Below are positions 10,378-19,847 of a DNA stretch of 64,000 bases, one piece after another. Where the stretch lies: the NCBI GenBank assembly GCA_037190845.1, contig JBBCJI010000023.1, positions 1 through 64,000 of the forward strand, read 5' to 3'. Source of the DNA: JBEBVQ01 sp037190845 (GTDB lineage Bacteria > Bacteroidota > Bacteroidia > Chitinophagales > Chitinophagaceae). A program made the position numbers and the translations under genes. Position 1 is the first letter of the stretch, and every line of letters starts with the position of its first letter. The notes below the pieces were generated by a model that was given only the letters and a program-made list of their open reading frames with translations, was not told where the DNA came from and searched no databases.

Positions 10378-10431
10378 ACGGCCCCAGCAGACGTCTCATT
10401 TCCTACCCCGAACCACCCGAAGAGAAGCGTC

Positions 10432-11373
10432 TTAGCCCATAACATCCAGCAGCGCCATGTCTTCTTTGTCCAGTTTCAATGCGGGCGCGTCAAAGATGGT
10501 TTGCAACTGGCTTTCGCTGGTAGCGCTCACGATCGGAGCGGTGACCAGCGGATGGGCCAGGAGCCAGGCCAGCGCTACGGTTGCCGGCCTGGCATGGTGC
10601 TTTGCAGATACTTTATCAAGCGCATCAAGTACGGCCAGCCCCTTCGCGTTCAGGTATTTTTTGACGCCGCCGCCGCGCGGACTTTTGTCCAGGTCGGCTT
10701 CTGTCCTGTATTTCCCGGTCAGGAAGCCCGCCGCGAGTGACCAGTAGGAAAATACGCTCAGTCCGTATTGTGCTGCCAGCGGCGCATATTCCTTTTCAAA
10801 CCGCTCCCGTTCCACCAGGTTGTAGTGCGGTTGCAGGGCTACATACTTCGGAAGGCTGTGCTGCTCCGCAACGGCAAAAGATTCCGTAAGCCTTGCCGGA
10901 GACAGGTTGGAAGCGGCGATATAACGCACTTTCCCGGCTTTTATGATCTCATCGTATGCCCCAAGCGTTTCCGCTACCGGGGTTTTGTCGTCGTCGAAGT
11001 GGGTATAGTACAGGTCAATATGGTCGGTTTGCAGTCTTTGCAGGGATTCGTCTACCGATTTCAGGATGTGCCGCCGGCTGATGTCATAAGGGTGTTCCTT
11101 CGTGTGGGAGCCCACTTTGGTGGCAATCACCATTTGCTCACGGTTGCCGCGTGCCTTCATCCATTTGCCGATGATGGTCTCCGACTGACCGCCTATACCA
11201 TTTACCCACCAGGCGTACGTGTCTGCGGTATCTACAAAGTTGAAGCCACCGGCTACAAACCTGTCCAGGATATCGAAAGACTGCTTTTCGTCCAATGTCC
11301 AGCCAAATACATTACCGCCCAGATTGATAGGCGCGATTTCAAGATCCGTGTTTTTGATCTTTACTTTGTTCAT
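10432..11373 (-). CDS. Aldo/keto reductase
   Basis: This 313-residue NADPH-dependent oxidoreductase has the AKR barrel. The conserved Asp and Tyr are in FVDTADTYAWW, Lys in MVIATKVG, and His in DLYYTHFDDDKTPVAET. The C-terminal cofactor part contains PIVSATSESQL. Length is typical of the AKR11/AKR14-like soluble enzymes. The gene faces the PepSY-like gene with about 54 bases between the stops. It stands alone and no substrate can be assigned. Upstream, 11374-11771 contains only the metK terminator and otherwise nothing I recognise. Confidence 0.92.
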   Translation of the reverse strand: MNKVKIKNTDLEIAPINLGGNVFGWTLDEKQSFDILDRFVAGGFNFVDTADTYAWWVNGIGGQSETIIGKWMKARGNREQMVIATKVGSHTKEHPYDISRRHILKSVDESLQRLQTDHIDLYYTHFDDDKTPVAETLGAYDEIIKAGKVRYIAASNLSPARLTESFAVAEQHSLPKYVALQPHYNLVERERFEKEYAPLAAQYGLSVFSYWSLAAGFLTGKYRTEADLDKSPRGGGVKKYLNAKGLAVLDALDKVSAKHHARPATVALAWLLAHPLVTAPIVSATSESQLQTIFDAPALKLDKEDMALLDVMG

Positions 11374-11710
11374 ACTGCTGAGTTATGTTTCAGTGTTATA
11401 TCATTGGGATAGCTACGCTGCTACCCGTCCAGTTCTCATTTATTTAGCGACGAACGTACATAATGTAAGGAAATCATTAAGGAAGTAACGTTAATCACTA
11501 CGAAAATGCACGAAGAAGAAGCGTCCCAAAATCATGTGAATCTCCTGCTCAAGGTACCGCTTATTTTTCGAACAACAACATCGTAATCTAAACCAGCACC
11601 AGGGATCACAATAAAGAATGGTAAGCTAAAAAACTGCACCCGAAGGGGAAGGAAAGGTTAATATTAAAGCAAGGCACTAACACTACTACCTATTTGACAC
11701 CCCAAAGAAT

Positions 11711-11747
11711 AAAAACAGCAGGGCTGTCCGTTTGGACAGCCCTGCTG
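11711..11747 (-). terminator. Rho-independent terminator of metK
   Basis: A perfect 14-bp stem (11716-11729 with 11734-11747) and a 4-base loop are followed on the minus strand by TTTTT. It lies 25 bases after the metK stop. Confidence 0.9.
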
Positions 11748-11771
11748 CATTATCATTCAGGTAAATCAAAA

Positions 11772-13025
11772 TTACCTGAGTTTAAACGCCTTTTTCACCT
11801 TTGCCACATAGTCCAGCTTTTCCCAAGTAAACAATTCCACTTTAACCTTCTTGGTCTTACCGTCACCAGAACGAAACTCTTTAGTTACGATCTGTGGCTC
11901 ACGCCCCATATGGCCATAAGCGGCACATTCACTGTACATCGGTTGGCGCAGCTTTAGGCGCTGCTCAATAAAGTAAGGACGCATATCAAACACCTGACCT
12001 ACGATACGAGCTATCTCACCATCTGTCAGGTTTACATTAGCAGTACCGTATGTATTTACATAAATCCCCATCGGCTGTGCGACACCGATCGCGTAAGACA
12101 CCTGCACGAGTACTTCATTACAAACACCGGCAGCAACGAGATTTTTTGCGATATGGCGTGTAGCATATGCTGCCGAACGGTCTACCTTGGAGGGATCTTT
12201 ACCCGAGAATGCGCCGCCGCCATGTGCACCTTTACCACCGTAAGTATCCACGATGATCTTGCGACCGGTAAGTCCGGTATCCCCATGTGGACCGCCGATC
12301 ACAAACTTACCCGTAGGGTTGATGTGATATTTGATCTTATTATTGAACAGTTGCTTATACTGCGGATACGTTTTGATTACACGGGGAATGAGAATGCCAA
12401 TGACATCCTTAGTAATGCGTTCCAGCATTGCCTTTTCTTCCGCAAAATCATCATGCTGCGTAGAGATCACGATCGTATCAATACGCACCGGGCGGTTATC
12501 ATCATCATATTCGAGTGTCACCTGGCTTTTAGCATCCGGGCGGAGGTATTTCATCTGCTTCCCTTCACGACGGATGGCACTCAACTCACGCAGCAGTACA
12601 TGGGCCATATCCAATGCCAGAGGCATGTAGCTGGCAGTTTCATTGGTAGCATATCCAAACATCATACCCTGGTCACCCGCTCCCTGGTCTTCTTTTTTCT
12701 TTTTATCTACACCCTGATTGATGTCCGGCGACTGTTCGTGTATAGCAGAAAGTACGCCACAGGAATTGGCCTCAAACATGTACTCACTCTTTGTATAGCC
12801 AATTTTGGTAATCACATCTCGGGCAATTTGCTGCACGTCAATGTAGGTCTTTGATTTCACTTCGCCGGCCAGTATGACCTGCCCTGTAGTTACCAATGTT
12901 TCGCAGGCAATTTTCGATTCGGAATCCCAAGCCAGAAAATTATCAACCAATGCATCTGATATCTGATCCGCAACTTTATCCGGATGTCCTTCAGATACGG
13001 ATTCTGAGGTGAACAAGTAAGCCAT
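11772..13025 (-). CDS. metK: S-adenosylmethionine synthase
   Basis: The 417-residue enzyme makes S-adenosylmethionine from methionine and ATP in the cytoplasm. It starts with the standard FTSESVSEGHPDK, has GAGDQGMMFGYA, and the phosphate-binding GGGAFSGKDPSKVDRSAAY near the middle. The length is slightly above the common 380-400 owing to a KKKKEDQ insertion near residue 100 and a longer C-terminus. A -7 promoter box TAGCTTTG is on the minus strand at 13072-13065, giving a leader of about 36 bases. No SAM riboswitch is visible in that short leader. Confidence 0.98.
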   Translation of the reverse strand: MAYLFTSESVSEGHPDKVADQISDALVDNFLAWDSESKIACETLVTTGQVILAGEVKSKTYIDVQQIARDVITKIGYTKSEYMFEANSCGVLSAIHEQSPDINQGVDKKKKEDQGAGDQGMMFGYATNETASYMPLALDMAHVLLRELSAIRREGKQMKYLRPDAKSQVTLEYDDDNRPVRIDTIVISTQHDDFAEEKAMLERITKDVIGILIPRVIKTYPQYKQLFNNKIKYHINPTGKFVIGGPHGDTGLTGRKIIVDTYGGKGAHGGGAFSGKDPSKVDRSAAYATRHIAKNLVAAGVCNEVLVQVSYAIGVAQPMGIYVNTYGTANVNLTDGEIARIVGQVFDMRPYFIEQRLKLRQPMYSECAAYGHMGREPQIVTKEFRSGDGKTKKVKVELFTWEKLDYVAKVKKAFKLR

Positions 13026-13064
13026 TAAATGGATTTTTTTATTGAGTTATAAAATAAATGCGTG

Positions 13065-13072
13065 CAAAGCTA
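13065..13072 (-). promoter_or_regulatory. -7 promoter box of metK (TAGCTTTG)
   Basis: An exact TAnnTTTG match on the minus strand, 40 bases ahead of the metK ATG. No TTTG is found at the ideal -33 spacing, so the promoter is assigned from the -7 box alone. Confidence 0.5.
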
Positions 13073-13182
13073 ATAAATGACCGGCATATAACCACAACGT
13101 TTATACAGTGATCCGCTAAAGCATCGTACTTATTTTGTCCGTACAGGCAGAATTATTTAATTTTACCTCCCAATCAGGGAGC

Positions 13183-13416
13183 ATGTATCACCACTTGTCA
13201 TCGTTTAAGAATTTCATCGAATGGAAAGCCTTCGGTGTATGCACCGCCATCGGTGAAAGACTTGGCGTAGCAACTTCGCGCATCCGCCTGTGGTTTATCT
13301 ATATTTCCTTCATGACACTCGGATCTCCGCTGATCGTGTATATGATACTGGCCTTCTGGATGAACCTGAAAAGATACATCTGGATGAGCCGGCGCAATCC
13401 CCTGAAGTGGCTGTAA
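13183..13416 (+). CDS. PspC-domain small membrane protein
   Basis: The 77-residue product has the PspC layout: a short soluble start, KAFGVCTAIGERLGVATSRIRLWFIY, then a hydrophobic helix (IYISFMTLGSPLIVYMILAFW) and a basic tail. PspC proteins act at the inner membrane in envelope stress responses, but small PspC proteins in Bacteroidota have no proven role. The frame is open from a TTG at 13135. The ATG at 13183, preceded by AGGGAG, is preferred because the domain begins right after it. It converges on the ABC-2 permease gene, with a word-iterated hairpin in between. Confidence 0.8.
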   Translation: MYHHLSSFKNFIEWKAFGVCTAIGERLGVATSRIRLWFIYISFMTLGSPLIVYMILAFWMNLKRYIWMSRRNPLKWL

Positions 13417-13420
13417 AAGA

Positions 13421-13486
13421 ATTAAAAATGGGAAGTTGAAAATAGAAAATTAATTCACCGTACCCCACTTCCCATTTTCAATTATA
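13421..13486. repeat. Low-complexity hairpin of GGAAGTTGAAAAT-type words
   Basis: The left arm reads ATGGGAAGTTGAAAATAG and the right arm is close to its complement (CTTCCCATTTTCAATTAT). The hairpin sits between two convergent genes, and its right edge overlaps the stop codon of the ABC-2 permease gene. A second copy is at 32367-32457. Confidence 0.6.
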
Positions 13487-14780
13487 TACTTGCCGCCCTG
13501 CGTGTATTCCTCAGATAAGCCAGTAACCACAATAACAGGCTGGATCCGGTCAGGATGAGCAGATGTTTGATGACCGATGCGAGTCCAAGATTACGGAGAA
13601 ACAACTGATTCACGCCATCCAGCGCCCAGTACAACGGAGAGCACATAGCCATGTGCTGTACCGGTTTGGGGAGAATATCCACCGGTATCCAAATACCGCC
13701 CATTGCCGATAAGATCACGACTGAAATGGCGCCGAATGGCAGAGCCTGATTCGTAGTACGGAACCAGGACCCAATGAAATAACCATACGTAGTAGCCGAA
13801 AAAGCTATCGCTATCGCCACCGGCACAACAGCCAGCGGATAGGCGCCAAGGTGCAACTGTGGCAATCCCATCCAGGGCAGGATATGCATACCGATACCCA
13901 GCATCAGGAAAAACTGCATACAGCATACGATCACGTAAAAAAATATCTTTCCCAGACTCACAAAACGAATCACTCCCGGCACCAGCGCTACCCGAAGCGC
14001 ACTCCCGTCTTCCCGCTCCCGGATCATGTTTCCGGCTACCGGTATCACAATAAAAAACATCCCGAAAATGGCCCAGGCAGGCACATTGTGCTGTACAGAG
14101 TTTACTAACGTATTAGCGACACCGGTTTCGAACAGTTTTTCTTCCCGTACCTCAAGCCCACGGACAGCCTGCTCCAGCGCAGCATCCCGCAGCAGGCTGT
14201 CGCTTCCTTCCATCCCGCTCAACCTGGATAGACGCTGCATCAGCAGGCTGCTGCCGGAGAAGGTAATATATTTTTCCAACGCCGAGCTGACAGACATACG
14301 GAATGTAGGTTTGGCCACCGGATCATAATAGATACGCACATATACGCTGTCGCGCGGCTCACGGGCGGGCATCGTCCCCAACCCTATTCTTTCGGAGATA
14401 CGGTTGGCAATGCGATTCGCCGAATTAGCCACTTCTGCAGTTGCACCTGCCGGTATTACAATACCGACCCGGTATTTGCCCTCCTGTAATAATTGCTGTA
14501 ATTGCACCTCCCCCACCGGAGCGCCATCCAGGCTGTCCACTACGCGGAAATTACGGCTCTGGCCTAATCCCGTCTTTACCTCCCTGGCCAGGCTCCCCCG
14601 ATCATGATCCGCTACCAGCAGATCAAACTGCATCTCCTGATAATCCCGGAAAGGCGCATCCTGTATCATAGCCATTACGACGATGAGAATCGCGGGCATG
14701 ATCAGTAATAATGCCATGCCCGCCACATCACGACGCAGCAGTATCCATTCCTTGACGATCGTTGCTATAATTTTCTTCAT
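13482..14780 (-). CDS. ABC-2 type transporter permease
   Basis: This 432-residue membrane protein has the ABC-2 membrane/YhgE-like layout: one N-terminal helix (about 20-38), a large extracytoplasmic region of about 180 residues, and five or six helices in the C-terminal half, with NMIREREDGSALRVALVPG before the third helix. It follows the ATPase gene at 14797-15543 by 16 bases on the same strand, so the two form an exporter. Such pairs export drugs, lipids or polymers; the substrate is not evident here. Confidence 0.9.
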   Translation of the reverse strand: MKKIIATIVKEWILLRRDVAGMALLLIMPAILIVVMAMIQDAPFRDYQEMQFDLLVADHDRGSLAREVKTGLGQSRNFRVVDSLDGAPVGEVQLQQLLQEGKYRVGIVIPAGATAEVANSANRIANRISERIGLGTMPAREPRDSVYVRIYYDPVAKPTFRMSVSSALEKYITFSGSSLLMQRLSRLSGMEGSDSLLRDAALEQAVRGLEVREEKLFETGVANTLVNSVQHNVPAWAIFGMFFIVIPVAGNMIREREDGSALRVALVPGVIRFVSLGKIFFYVIVCCMQFFLMLGIGMHILPWMGLPQLHLGAYPLAVVPVAIAIAFSATTYGYFIGSWFRTTNQALPFGAISVVILSAMGGIWIPVDILPKPVQHMAMCSPLYWALDGVNQLFLRNLGLASVIKHLLILTGSSLLLWLLAYLRNTRRAASI

Positions 14781-14796
14781 AAGGTCGGCTCAACTA

Positions 14797-15543
14797 TTAA
14801 TCCCGCACCGTATGTCCGGTATAATGCAAAAAAACATCTTCCAGCGTGGTGCAATCCGGTGTGTTGACGATCAGCTCACCGGGTGTACCACTGACGACAT
14901 ATTTTCCGTCATCCACAATCACTACCTCATCGCATATTTTCTGGGCTTCATCCATCAGATGAGAGGTATACAAAACCGTATTACCCTGCTCATGATATTC
15001 CTCAAGAAAATTCAGAATTAAGGCACGCGACTGCACATCGACACCTGCCGTGGGTTCATCCATGATCAGCAGGGAGGGTTGGTGCAGTAATGAGGCAATG
15101 ATATTGGTACGCCGTTTCATACCACCGCTATAACGGATCACACGCTTGTCTGCATGGCGCGTCATATCCAACCGGTCGAGCAGCATATCCGAACGTTCAC
15201 GGATCGTATTGTCATTCAGACCATACAGTCTGCCGATATACATAAGGTTTTCGCGGGCAGAAAGATTACCAAACAGGGCAATCTGCTGCGGAACCACACC
15301 TATTTCCTTCCGGAGCGCCACCGTATCGTGTATACAATTCTTACCAAAGATCTTTGCACTTCCGGAATTGGGCGTTACCAGACCACAAAGTATATTGATC
15401 GTAGTAGATTTTCCCGCACCGTTAGGTCCCAGCAGGCCAATAACCTGCCCTTTCCGGGCCTGGAGCGACAGCCCGTCCAGTGCAGGCTCCAGAGCGCCCT
15501 TATATCGCTTATGCAGATCATATACCTCAATGGCTAAAGACAT
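14797..15543 (-). CDS. ABC transporter ATP-binding protein (DrrA/CcmA-like)
   Basis: The 248-residue ATPase has all core motifs: Walker A GPNGAGKST, Q loop in GVVPQQIALF, signature YSGGMKRR, Walker B LLIMDEPTAGVD and switch His in YTSHLMDEA. It powers the permease encoded 16 bases downstream. The gene is the first of its two-gene unit. Length is short for the drug-exporter group, which often has a C-terminal extension. Confidence 0.94.
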   Translation of the reverse strand: MSLAIEVYDLHKRYKGALEPALDGLSLQARKGQVIGLLGPNGAGKSTTINILCGLVTPNSGSAKIFGKNCIHDTVALRKEIGVVPQQIALFGNLSARENLMYIGRLYGLNDNTIRERSDMLLDRLDMTRHADKRVIRYSGGMKRRTNIIASLLHQPSLLIMDEPTAGVDVQSRALILNFLEEYHEQGNTVLYTSHLMDEAQKICDEVVIVDDGKYVVSGTPGELIVNTPDCTTLEDVFLHYTGHTVRD

Positions 15544-15592
15544 AGCAGCATGTCATTGGAAAATGAACGTAATACGTACAGTAACATGAGCA

Positions 15593-15621
15593 TTTTAAAA
15601 ACTTGCCCGGTACAAACCGGG
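15593..15621 (-). terminator. Probable terminator of the tryptophan dioxygenase gene
   Basis: On the minus strand a CCCGGT stem (15621-15616) pairs with ACCGGG (15611-15606) across a 4-base loop, followed after four bases by a TTTTT run at 15601-15597. The stem is short (6 bp) but G+C-only at its core. Confidence 0.6.
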
Positions 15622-15624
15622 ATT

Positions 15625-15649
15625 CTCAAATTTTCAAATTCCCCAATTA
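15625..15649. repeat. Short copy of the CAAATTTTCAAATT intergenic word repeat
   Basis: The run CTCAAATTTTCAAATTCCCC is a fragment of the same low-complexity family that forms hairpins at 50174-50270, 51363-51452 and 59869-59980. It lies directly between the end of the dioxygenase gene and its terminator. Confidence 0.5.
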
Positions 15650-15654
15650 ACTAC

Positions 15655-16689
15655 TCAGCGATACCCAAGATCGCTTACCACGCCTTCCGGCAAAACAGGT
15701 AACATATGCCGGGGCAACAGGAATGATGTCAATTCCGCCAACTCCTTGAAAATGTAGTGGCTGTCTGCCGCCGCCTGCAGATAAGCAGCGCCGCTGCTGC
15801 CGCCGGTACCTGTACGCTTACCGATCGTGCGTTGTACCATATGGATATGCCGGTGCCGCCACAACGAAAGCTGCTCGTCTACCTCAAGGAGCATATTCAG
15901 CAATTCGTACGGAAGATGCAACATAGGATGATCCCGGTACAGCATAATAAACAGAGCGCTGCGATTTGCCTCCCTGCTAAGCCGGCGATCTTCGGGATAT
16001 GCTCCTTTCTCTATAAACAAGCGATGAAAAGTTTCCAGATTGGCCATCTCCAGATCTCCCAGGCTTTGTTTATATGAAGCCTCATACTGATCCCAGAAGA
16101 GCTCACCGCCACCGGCGTTCCTCCAATAATCCGGATCTTTTGTAAAGGGCATCCGCTCCAGCCAGTTATTGATCAGAACCAGTAAAGACACTTCATTTTC
16201 AGCCTGTTTCACACGGTTAATATCAGACTGATTAAGCTGGGAAAGATAATAATCCTTGCCATGACGACGCTCATAAGTCAATCCCAGCGACGCCTCTATT
16301 ATCTTGAATTGTATACTCTGGAAACCTGACGCCGGCCTGAGCAGATCCCTGAAATCAAGAAAGTCGAGTGGTGTCATTGTTTCTATTACCCCCAACTGGC
16401 TGACACCTATTTCCAATATCCGGCAAACCCGTTTCAGACGGTGTACCGCGTTATATATATCCGGAGTATTGTCGGGTATGCTTGATTGTTTGAAAATGCC
16501 GCGTACAATAGATAATTCATGCAATATCTGCTTAAACCACAGCTCGTACGTCTGATGGATAATAATAAAGAGCATTTCATCATCTGCCCGGATACCTTCT
16601 TTAGCGCTTTCCGGCTGCTGGGCATTGAGTATTTTATCCAGTTGCAGATATTCACTGTAATAAACAGGTGGACGTTCTTTCTTTTCCAT
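15655..16689 (-). CDS. kynA: Tryptophan 2,3-dioxygenase
   Basis: This heme enzyme opens the indole ring of tryptophan to N-formylkynurenine, the first step of the kynurenine route. The 344-residue protein starts with YSEYLQLDKIL, has the substrate-side DEMLFIIIHQTYELWFKQIL block, and the C-terminal RHIHMVQRTIGKRTGTGGSS block that carries the proximal heme His and the Thr that binds the amino acid. Length is longer than the 280-residue bacterial form, as seen in Bacteroidota and eukaryotes. It is divergent from aconitase; no other kynurenine gene is in the window. Confidence 0.95.
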   Translation of the reverse strand: MEKKERPPVYYSEYLQLDKILNAQQPESAKEGIRADDEMLFIIIHQTYELWFKQILHELSIVRGIFKQSSIPDNTPDIYNAVHRLKRVCRILEIGVSQLGVIETMTPLDFLDFRDLLRPASGFQSIQFKIIEASLGLTYERRHGKDYYLSQLNQSDINRVKQAENEVSLLVLINNWLERMPFTKDPDYWRNAGGGELFWDQYEASYKQSLGDLEMANLETFHRLFIEKGAYPEDRRLSREANRSALFIMLYRDHPMLHLPYELLNMLLEVDEQLSLWRHRHIHMVQRTIGKRTGTGGSSGAAYLQAAADSHYIFKELAELTSFLLPRHMLPVLPEGVVSDLGYR

Positions 16690-16998
16690 GGGGTGAAATT
16701 AAGAAAGCAACCGGAGAATAGGAAACCACTCTGCCGCTTCCGGATACGACAAACACAAAACGCATACATGACAGCAAACACAAAACATAAACGCTTAAAG
16801 AAAACACATGAAACACATAAAAGAGATTATATTTCTGATTTTGGAAGCTTTTCAGCCAAATAATCTATATCAACTATCAATCTTGTATATACCAACATGG
16901 CAGATTAATTAGGGCGCTCTTTTCTTTTTGTCTTTCATTTTGAATAATTTCGCAGGACTTTTCAACACGTTACTTTCTAATTAAAAAACATTCTTGCA
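16690..16998. other. Divergent gap between kynA and aconitase, with AAACACAAAAC repeats
   Basis: This 309-base gap should hold promoters for both genes. The word AAACACAAAAC occurs twice (about 16750-16760 and 16776-16786), 26 bases apart, upstream of kynA, and could be an operator. A weak -7 box TAATTTCG is present upstream of aconitase near 16943-16950. I see no small gene or RNA. Confidence 0.35.
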
Positions 16999-19263
16999 AT
17001 GGCATTTGACCTCGACCTGATCCAGCGCGTGTATAAGGAGCTTCCCGGAAAAATTGAAGCCGCACGCACTTTGCTGGGACGTCCGCTTACTTTAGCAGAA
17101 AAAATACTGTATTCACACACTGCAGAAGCGGCTACGGGCGCTTATGAGCGTGGCAAAGACTATGTAAACTTTGCTCCCGACCGCGTAGCCATGCAGGATG
17201 CTACAGCCCAGATGGCTCTGCTTCAGTTTATGACCTGCGGACGTGATCAGGTTGCCGTTCCCAGTACGGTACACTGCGATCACCTGATCCAGGCAAAAGT
17301 AGGTGCGGATCAGGATCTGGCTACCGCCGTTGATGTCAATAAAGAAGTATACGCCTTTCTGGCTTCCATATCCAACAAATATGGTATCGGGTTCTGGAAA
17401 CCCGGGGCCGGTATCATACACCAGGTAGTACTGGAAAATTACGCATTCCCCGGCGGCATGATGATCGGCACCGACAGTCATACGCCGAATGCGGGCGGTC
17501 TGGGCATGGTCGCGATCGGTGTTGGTGGCGCTGATGCGGTAGACGTTATGGCCGGACTCCCCTGGGAGTTGAAACAACCCAAACTGATCGGTGTGAAACT
17601 CACCGGAAAACTGAATGGCTGGACTTCTGCGAAAGACGTGATCCTGAAAGTTGCAGGCATTCTCACCGTAAAAGGTGGAACAGGTGCGATCGTTGAATAT
17701 TTCGGCGAAGGCGCCGATAGCCTGAGCTGTACCGGCAAAGCCACCATCTGTAACATGGGTGCTGAGATCGGAGCTACGTGCTCGGTATTCGGCTATGATG
17801 AAAAAATGGCTGATTACCTGCGCGGTACCGGACGTGAAGACATTGCCGGACTTGCGGATGGCGTTCGTGAACACCTTCGTCCTGATCAGGAAGTCTATGA
17901 TAATCCTTCTATCTACTACGATCAGCTGATCGAGATCAACCTCGACGAACTGGAACCACATATCAATGGTCCTTTCACTCCGGATCTTGCTACGCCCATC
18001 AGCCAGATGGCAGAAGAAGTACGCAAGCACGAATGGCCGGAAGATGTAGAAGTAGCGCTCATCGGCTCCTGTACCAATTCTTCCTACGAAGACATCTCCC
18101 GCTCGGCGTTCATCGCACGGGATGCAATGTCCAAAGGACTGAAAGCCAAAAGTGAATTCACGATCACACCGGGATCCGAGCTCGTTCGTTATACCATTGA
18201 GCGAGACGGCATCCTCAATACATTCGATAAAATGGGCGGTGTTGTGCTGGCTAATGCCTGCGGCCCCTGTATCGGCCAATGGGCACGTCATATCGACGAC
18301 CCCACCCGTAAGAATACCATCATCACTTCTTTCAACCGCAACTTTGCGAAGCGTAATGACGGACTGGCCTCCACACATGCTTTTGTGGCCTCTCCGGAAA
18401 TCGTAACCGCGCTGGCCATTGCAGGAAAGCTGACGTTTAACCCACTCAAAGACAAGCTGGTGAATGCAAACGGAGAAGAAGTAATGCTGGAAGAACCAAA
18501 AGGCTTTGAAATGCCGCCGAGCGGGTTTGCAGTAGAAGACGCAGGATACCAGGCCCCCGCAGAAGATGGCAGCCAGGTACAGGTAATCGTAGACCCGCTG
18601 AGCGATCGTCTGCAACTACTGGATGCCTTCACACCATGGGAAGGCACAGACCTCAAAGGATTGAAACTTTTGATCAAAGCTTTCGGCAAGTGTACCACTG
18701 ACCACATCTCTATGGCCGGCCCGTGGCTGAAATACCGCGGACACCTCGACAATATCTCCAACAACATGCTGATCGGCGCAATCAACGCCTTCAACATGGA
18801 GACCAACACCGTAAAAAACCAGCTTACCGGCGAATACGATGAAGTACCTAAAGTACAACGTGCGTACAAAGGATCCGGCTTGGGCAGTGTGGTAATCGGT
18901 GACGAAAACTACGGTGAAGGCAGCTCCCGCGAGCACGCCGCGATGGAACCACGCCACCTCGGCGTACGGGCCATCATCGTAAAAAGCTTCGCGCGTATCC
19001 ACGAAACCAACCTGAAAAAACAGGGTATGCTCGCCCTCACCTTTGCCAATAAGGAAGACTACGACAAGGTGCAGGAAGATGATGTCGTGGACATCATTGG
19101 CCTCACTTCATTCACCCCCGGCAAACAACTGGCTATGGTCCTGCATCATGCAGACGGCACACAGGATGAGGTCCTGCTGAACCATAGCTACAACGAACAG
19201 CAGATCGGATGGTTCAAAGCCGGCGGTGCGCTGAACGTGATCCGCCAGGAAGCGGGCAGGTAG
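16999..19263 (+). CDS. Aconitate hydratase (mitochondrial-type)
   Basis: The 754-residue enzyme interconverts citrate and isocitrate in the TCA cycle through a [4Fe-4S] cluster. The three cluster cysteines are visible in GSCTNSSYED and NACGPCIGQW. GTDSHTPNAGGLGMVAIGVGG and the C-terminal swivel domain motif GEGSSREHAAMEPRHLG are also intact. Size and sequence match the form used by mitochondria and Bacteroidota rather than the 890-residue AcnA/IRP form. A strong terminator follows. Confidence 0.96.
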   Translation: MAFDLDLIQRVYKELPGKIEAARTLLGRPLTLAEKILYSHTAEAATGAYERGKDYVNFAPDRVAMQDATAQMALLQFMTCGRDQVAVPSTVHCDHLIQAKVGADQDLATAVDVNKEVYAFLASISNKYGIGFWKPGAGIIHQVVLENYAFPGGMMIGTDSHTPNAGGLGMVAIGVGGADAVDVMAGLPWELKQPKLIGVKLTGKLNGWTSAKDVILKVAGILTVKGGTGAIVEYFGEGADSLSCTGKATICNMGAEIGATCSVFGYDEKMADYLRGTGREDIAGLADGVREHLRPDQEVYDNPSIYYDQLIEINLDELEPHINGPFTPDLATPISQMAEEVRKHEWPEDVEVALIGSCTNSSYEDISRSAFIARDAMSKGLKAKSEFTITPGSELVRYTIERDGILNTFDKMGGVVLANACGPCIGQWARHIDDPTRKNTIITSFNRNFAKRNDGLASTHAFVASPEIVTALAIAGKLTFNPLKDKLVNANGEEVMLEEPKGFEMPPSGFAVEDAGYQAPAEDGSQVQVIVDPLSDRLQLLDAFTPWEGTDLKGLKLLIKAFGKCTTDHISMAGPWLKYRGHLDNISNNMLIGAINAFNMETNTVKNQLTGEYDEVPKVQRAYKGSGLGSVVIGDENYGEGSSREHAAMEPRHLGVRAIIVKSFARIHETNLKKQGMLALTFANKEDYDKVQEDDVVDIIGLTSFTPGKQLAMVLHHADGTQDEVLLNHSYNEQQIGWFKAGGALNVIRQEAGR

Positions 19264-19286
19264 AAAGAGAAAATTTTATCTTGTTT

Positions 19287-19323
19287 AAAAAAGCTGTATC
19301 TCCTGAAGGGATACAGCTTTTTT
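19287..19323 (+). terminator. Rho-independent terminator of aconitase
   Basis: A 14-bp stem (19287-19300 with 19310-19323) includes a run of A on the left and a run of six T on the right, 23 bases after the stop codon. It could work in both directions. Confidence 0.9.
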
Positions 19324-19359
19324 ATAAATTCATAGACTAACCTGAGTTTGGGATAAATG

Positions 19360-19461
19360 AAAGCCCCCTCTCTGTCTCCCCTCAAAGGGAGACGATTACG
19401 CCAGGCTATGAAACGTACTTCCGTCTGTGCTATAAAGTGATCGTCCCTCTTCAAAGTGCGC
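19360..19461. repeat. REP-like palindromic repeat (TCTCCC-CAAA-GGGAGA family), copy 1
   Basis: The core TCTCCCCTCAAAGGGAGA is palindromic. The outer parts also pair (GGGAGACGATTAC with GTGATCGTCCCTC), giving a nested hairpin. It ends right where the MITE-like element at 19463 begins. Related copies lie at 21505-21553, 21810-21888 and 38258-38375. Confidence 0.6.
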
Positions 19462-19462
19462 C

Positions 19463-19745
19463 TATATACGAGTTGGGACAAGGTTTGTCAAAAATGTTTT
19501 CCGGCATCTGATGCTTCCAGGATAGTAATTCCTTCGAACAGCCACTCCGTCATCCAGAATAGAGCGGAGCGGAATGAAGGATCTCACGTAATGTGGGACA
19601 CTCATTGTGTGGAATCCTTCGCTCCACGCTCAGGATGACATCGTAATTGTTGTATCGTGTCGGCTCTGATGAATACCAAACAATAAATGGCAGCTTGGCA
19701 TAGTTCCTCACTTTGATATAATTCAGTTGTCCCAACTGATATATA
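19463..19745. mobile_element. MITE-like element, copy 1 (283 bp, terminal inverted repeats)
   Basis: The left end TATATACGAGTTGGGACAA and the right end TTGTCCCAACTGATATATA are inverted repeats matching at 17 of 19 positions. The inside contains a second inverted pair of the type GTCATCC-GGAGCGGA-GAAGGATCT, and there is no credible gene. A related but longer copy with the same ends is at 21557-22075, so the L,D-transpeptidase gene lies between two copies in the same orientation. No transposase is present, so movement would need one supplied elsewhere. A clear target duplication was not made out. Confidence 0.65.
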
Positions 19746-19847
19746 AATGCCTAATTTTTTATACAGCGCATATCCTGTAGTATTTTTGGCAGGATTTTTA
19801 GTATACATTTAATGTGTTTATCCTGAAATATAAAATGTAAACGCTCT

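Noticed and set aside
13026..13182. SAM riboswitch upstream of metK
   Set aside because: The leader from the predicted promoter is only about 36 bases, too short for any known SAM riboswitch, and no hairpin set is visible.
17113..18615. 500-codon open frame antisense to aconitase
   Set aside because: It lies wholly within a conserved gene and its composition is typical of an antisense shadow.
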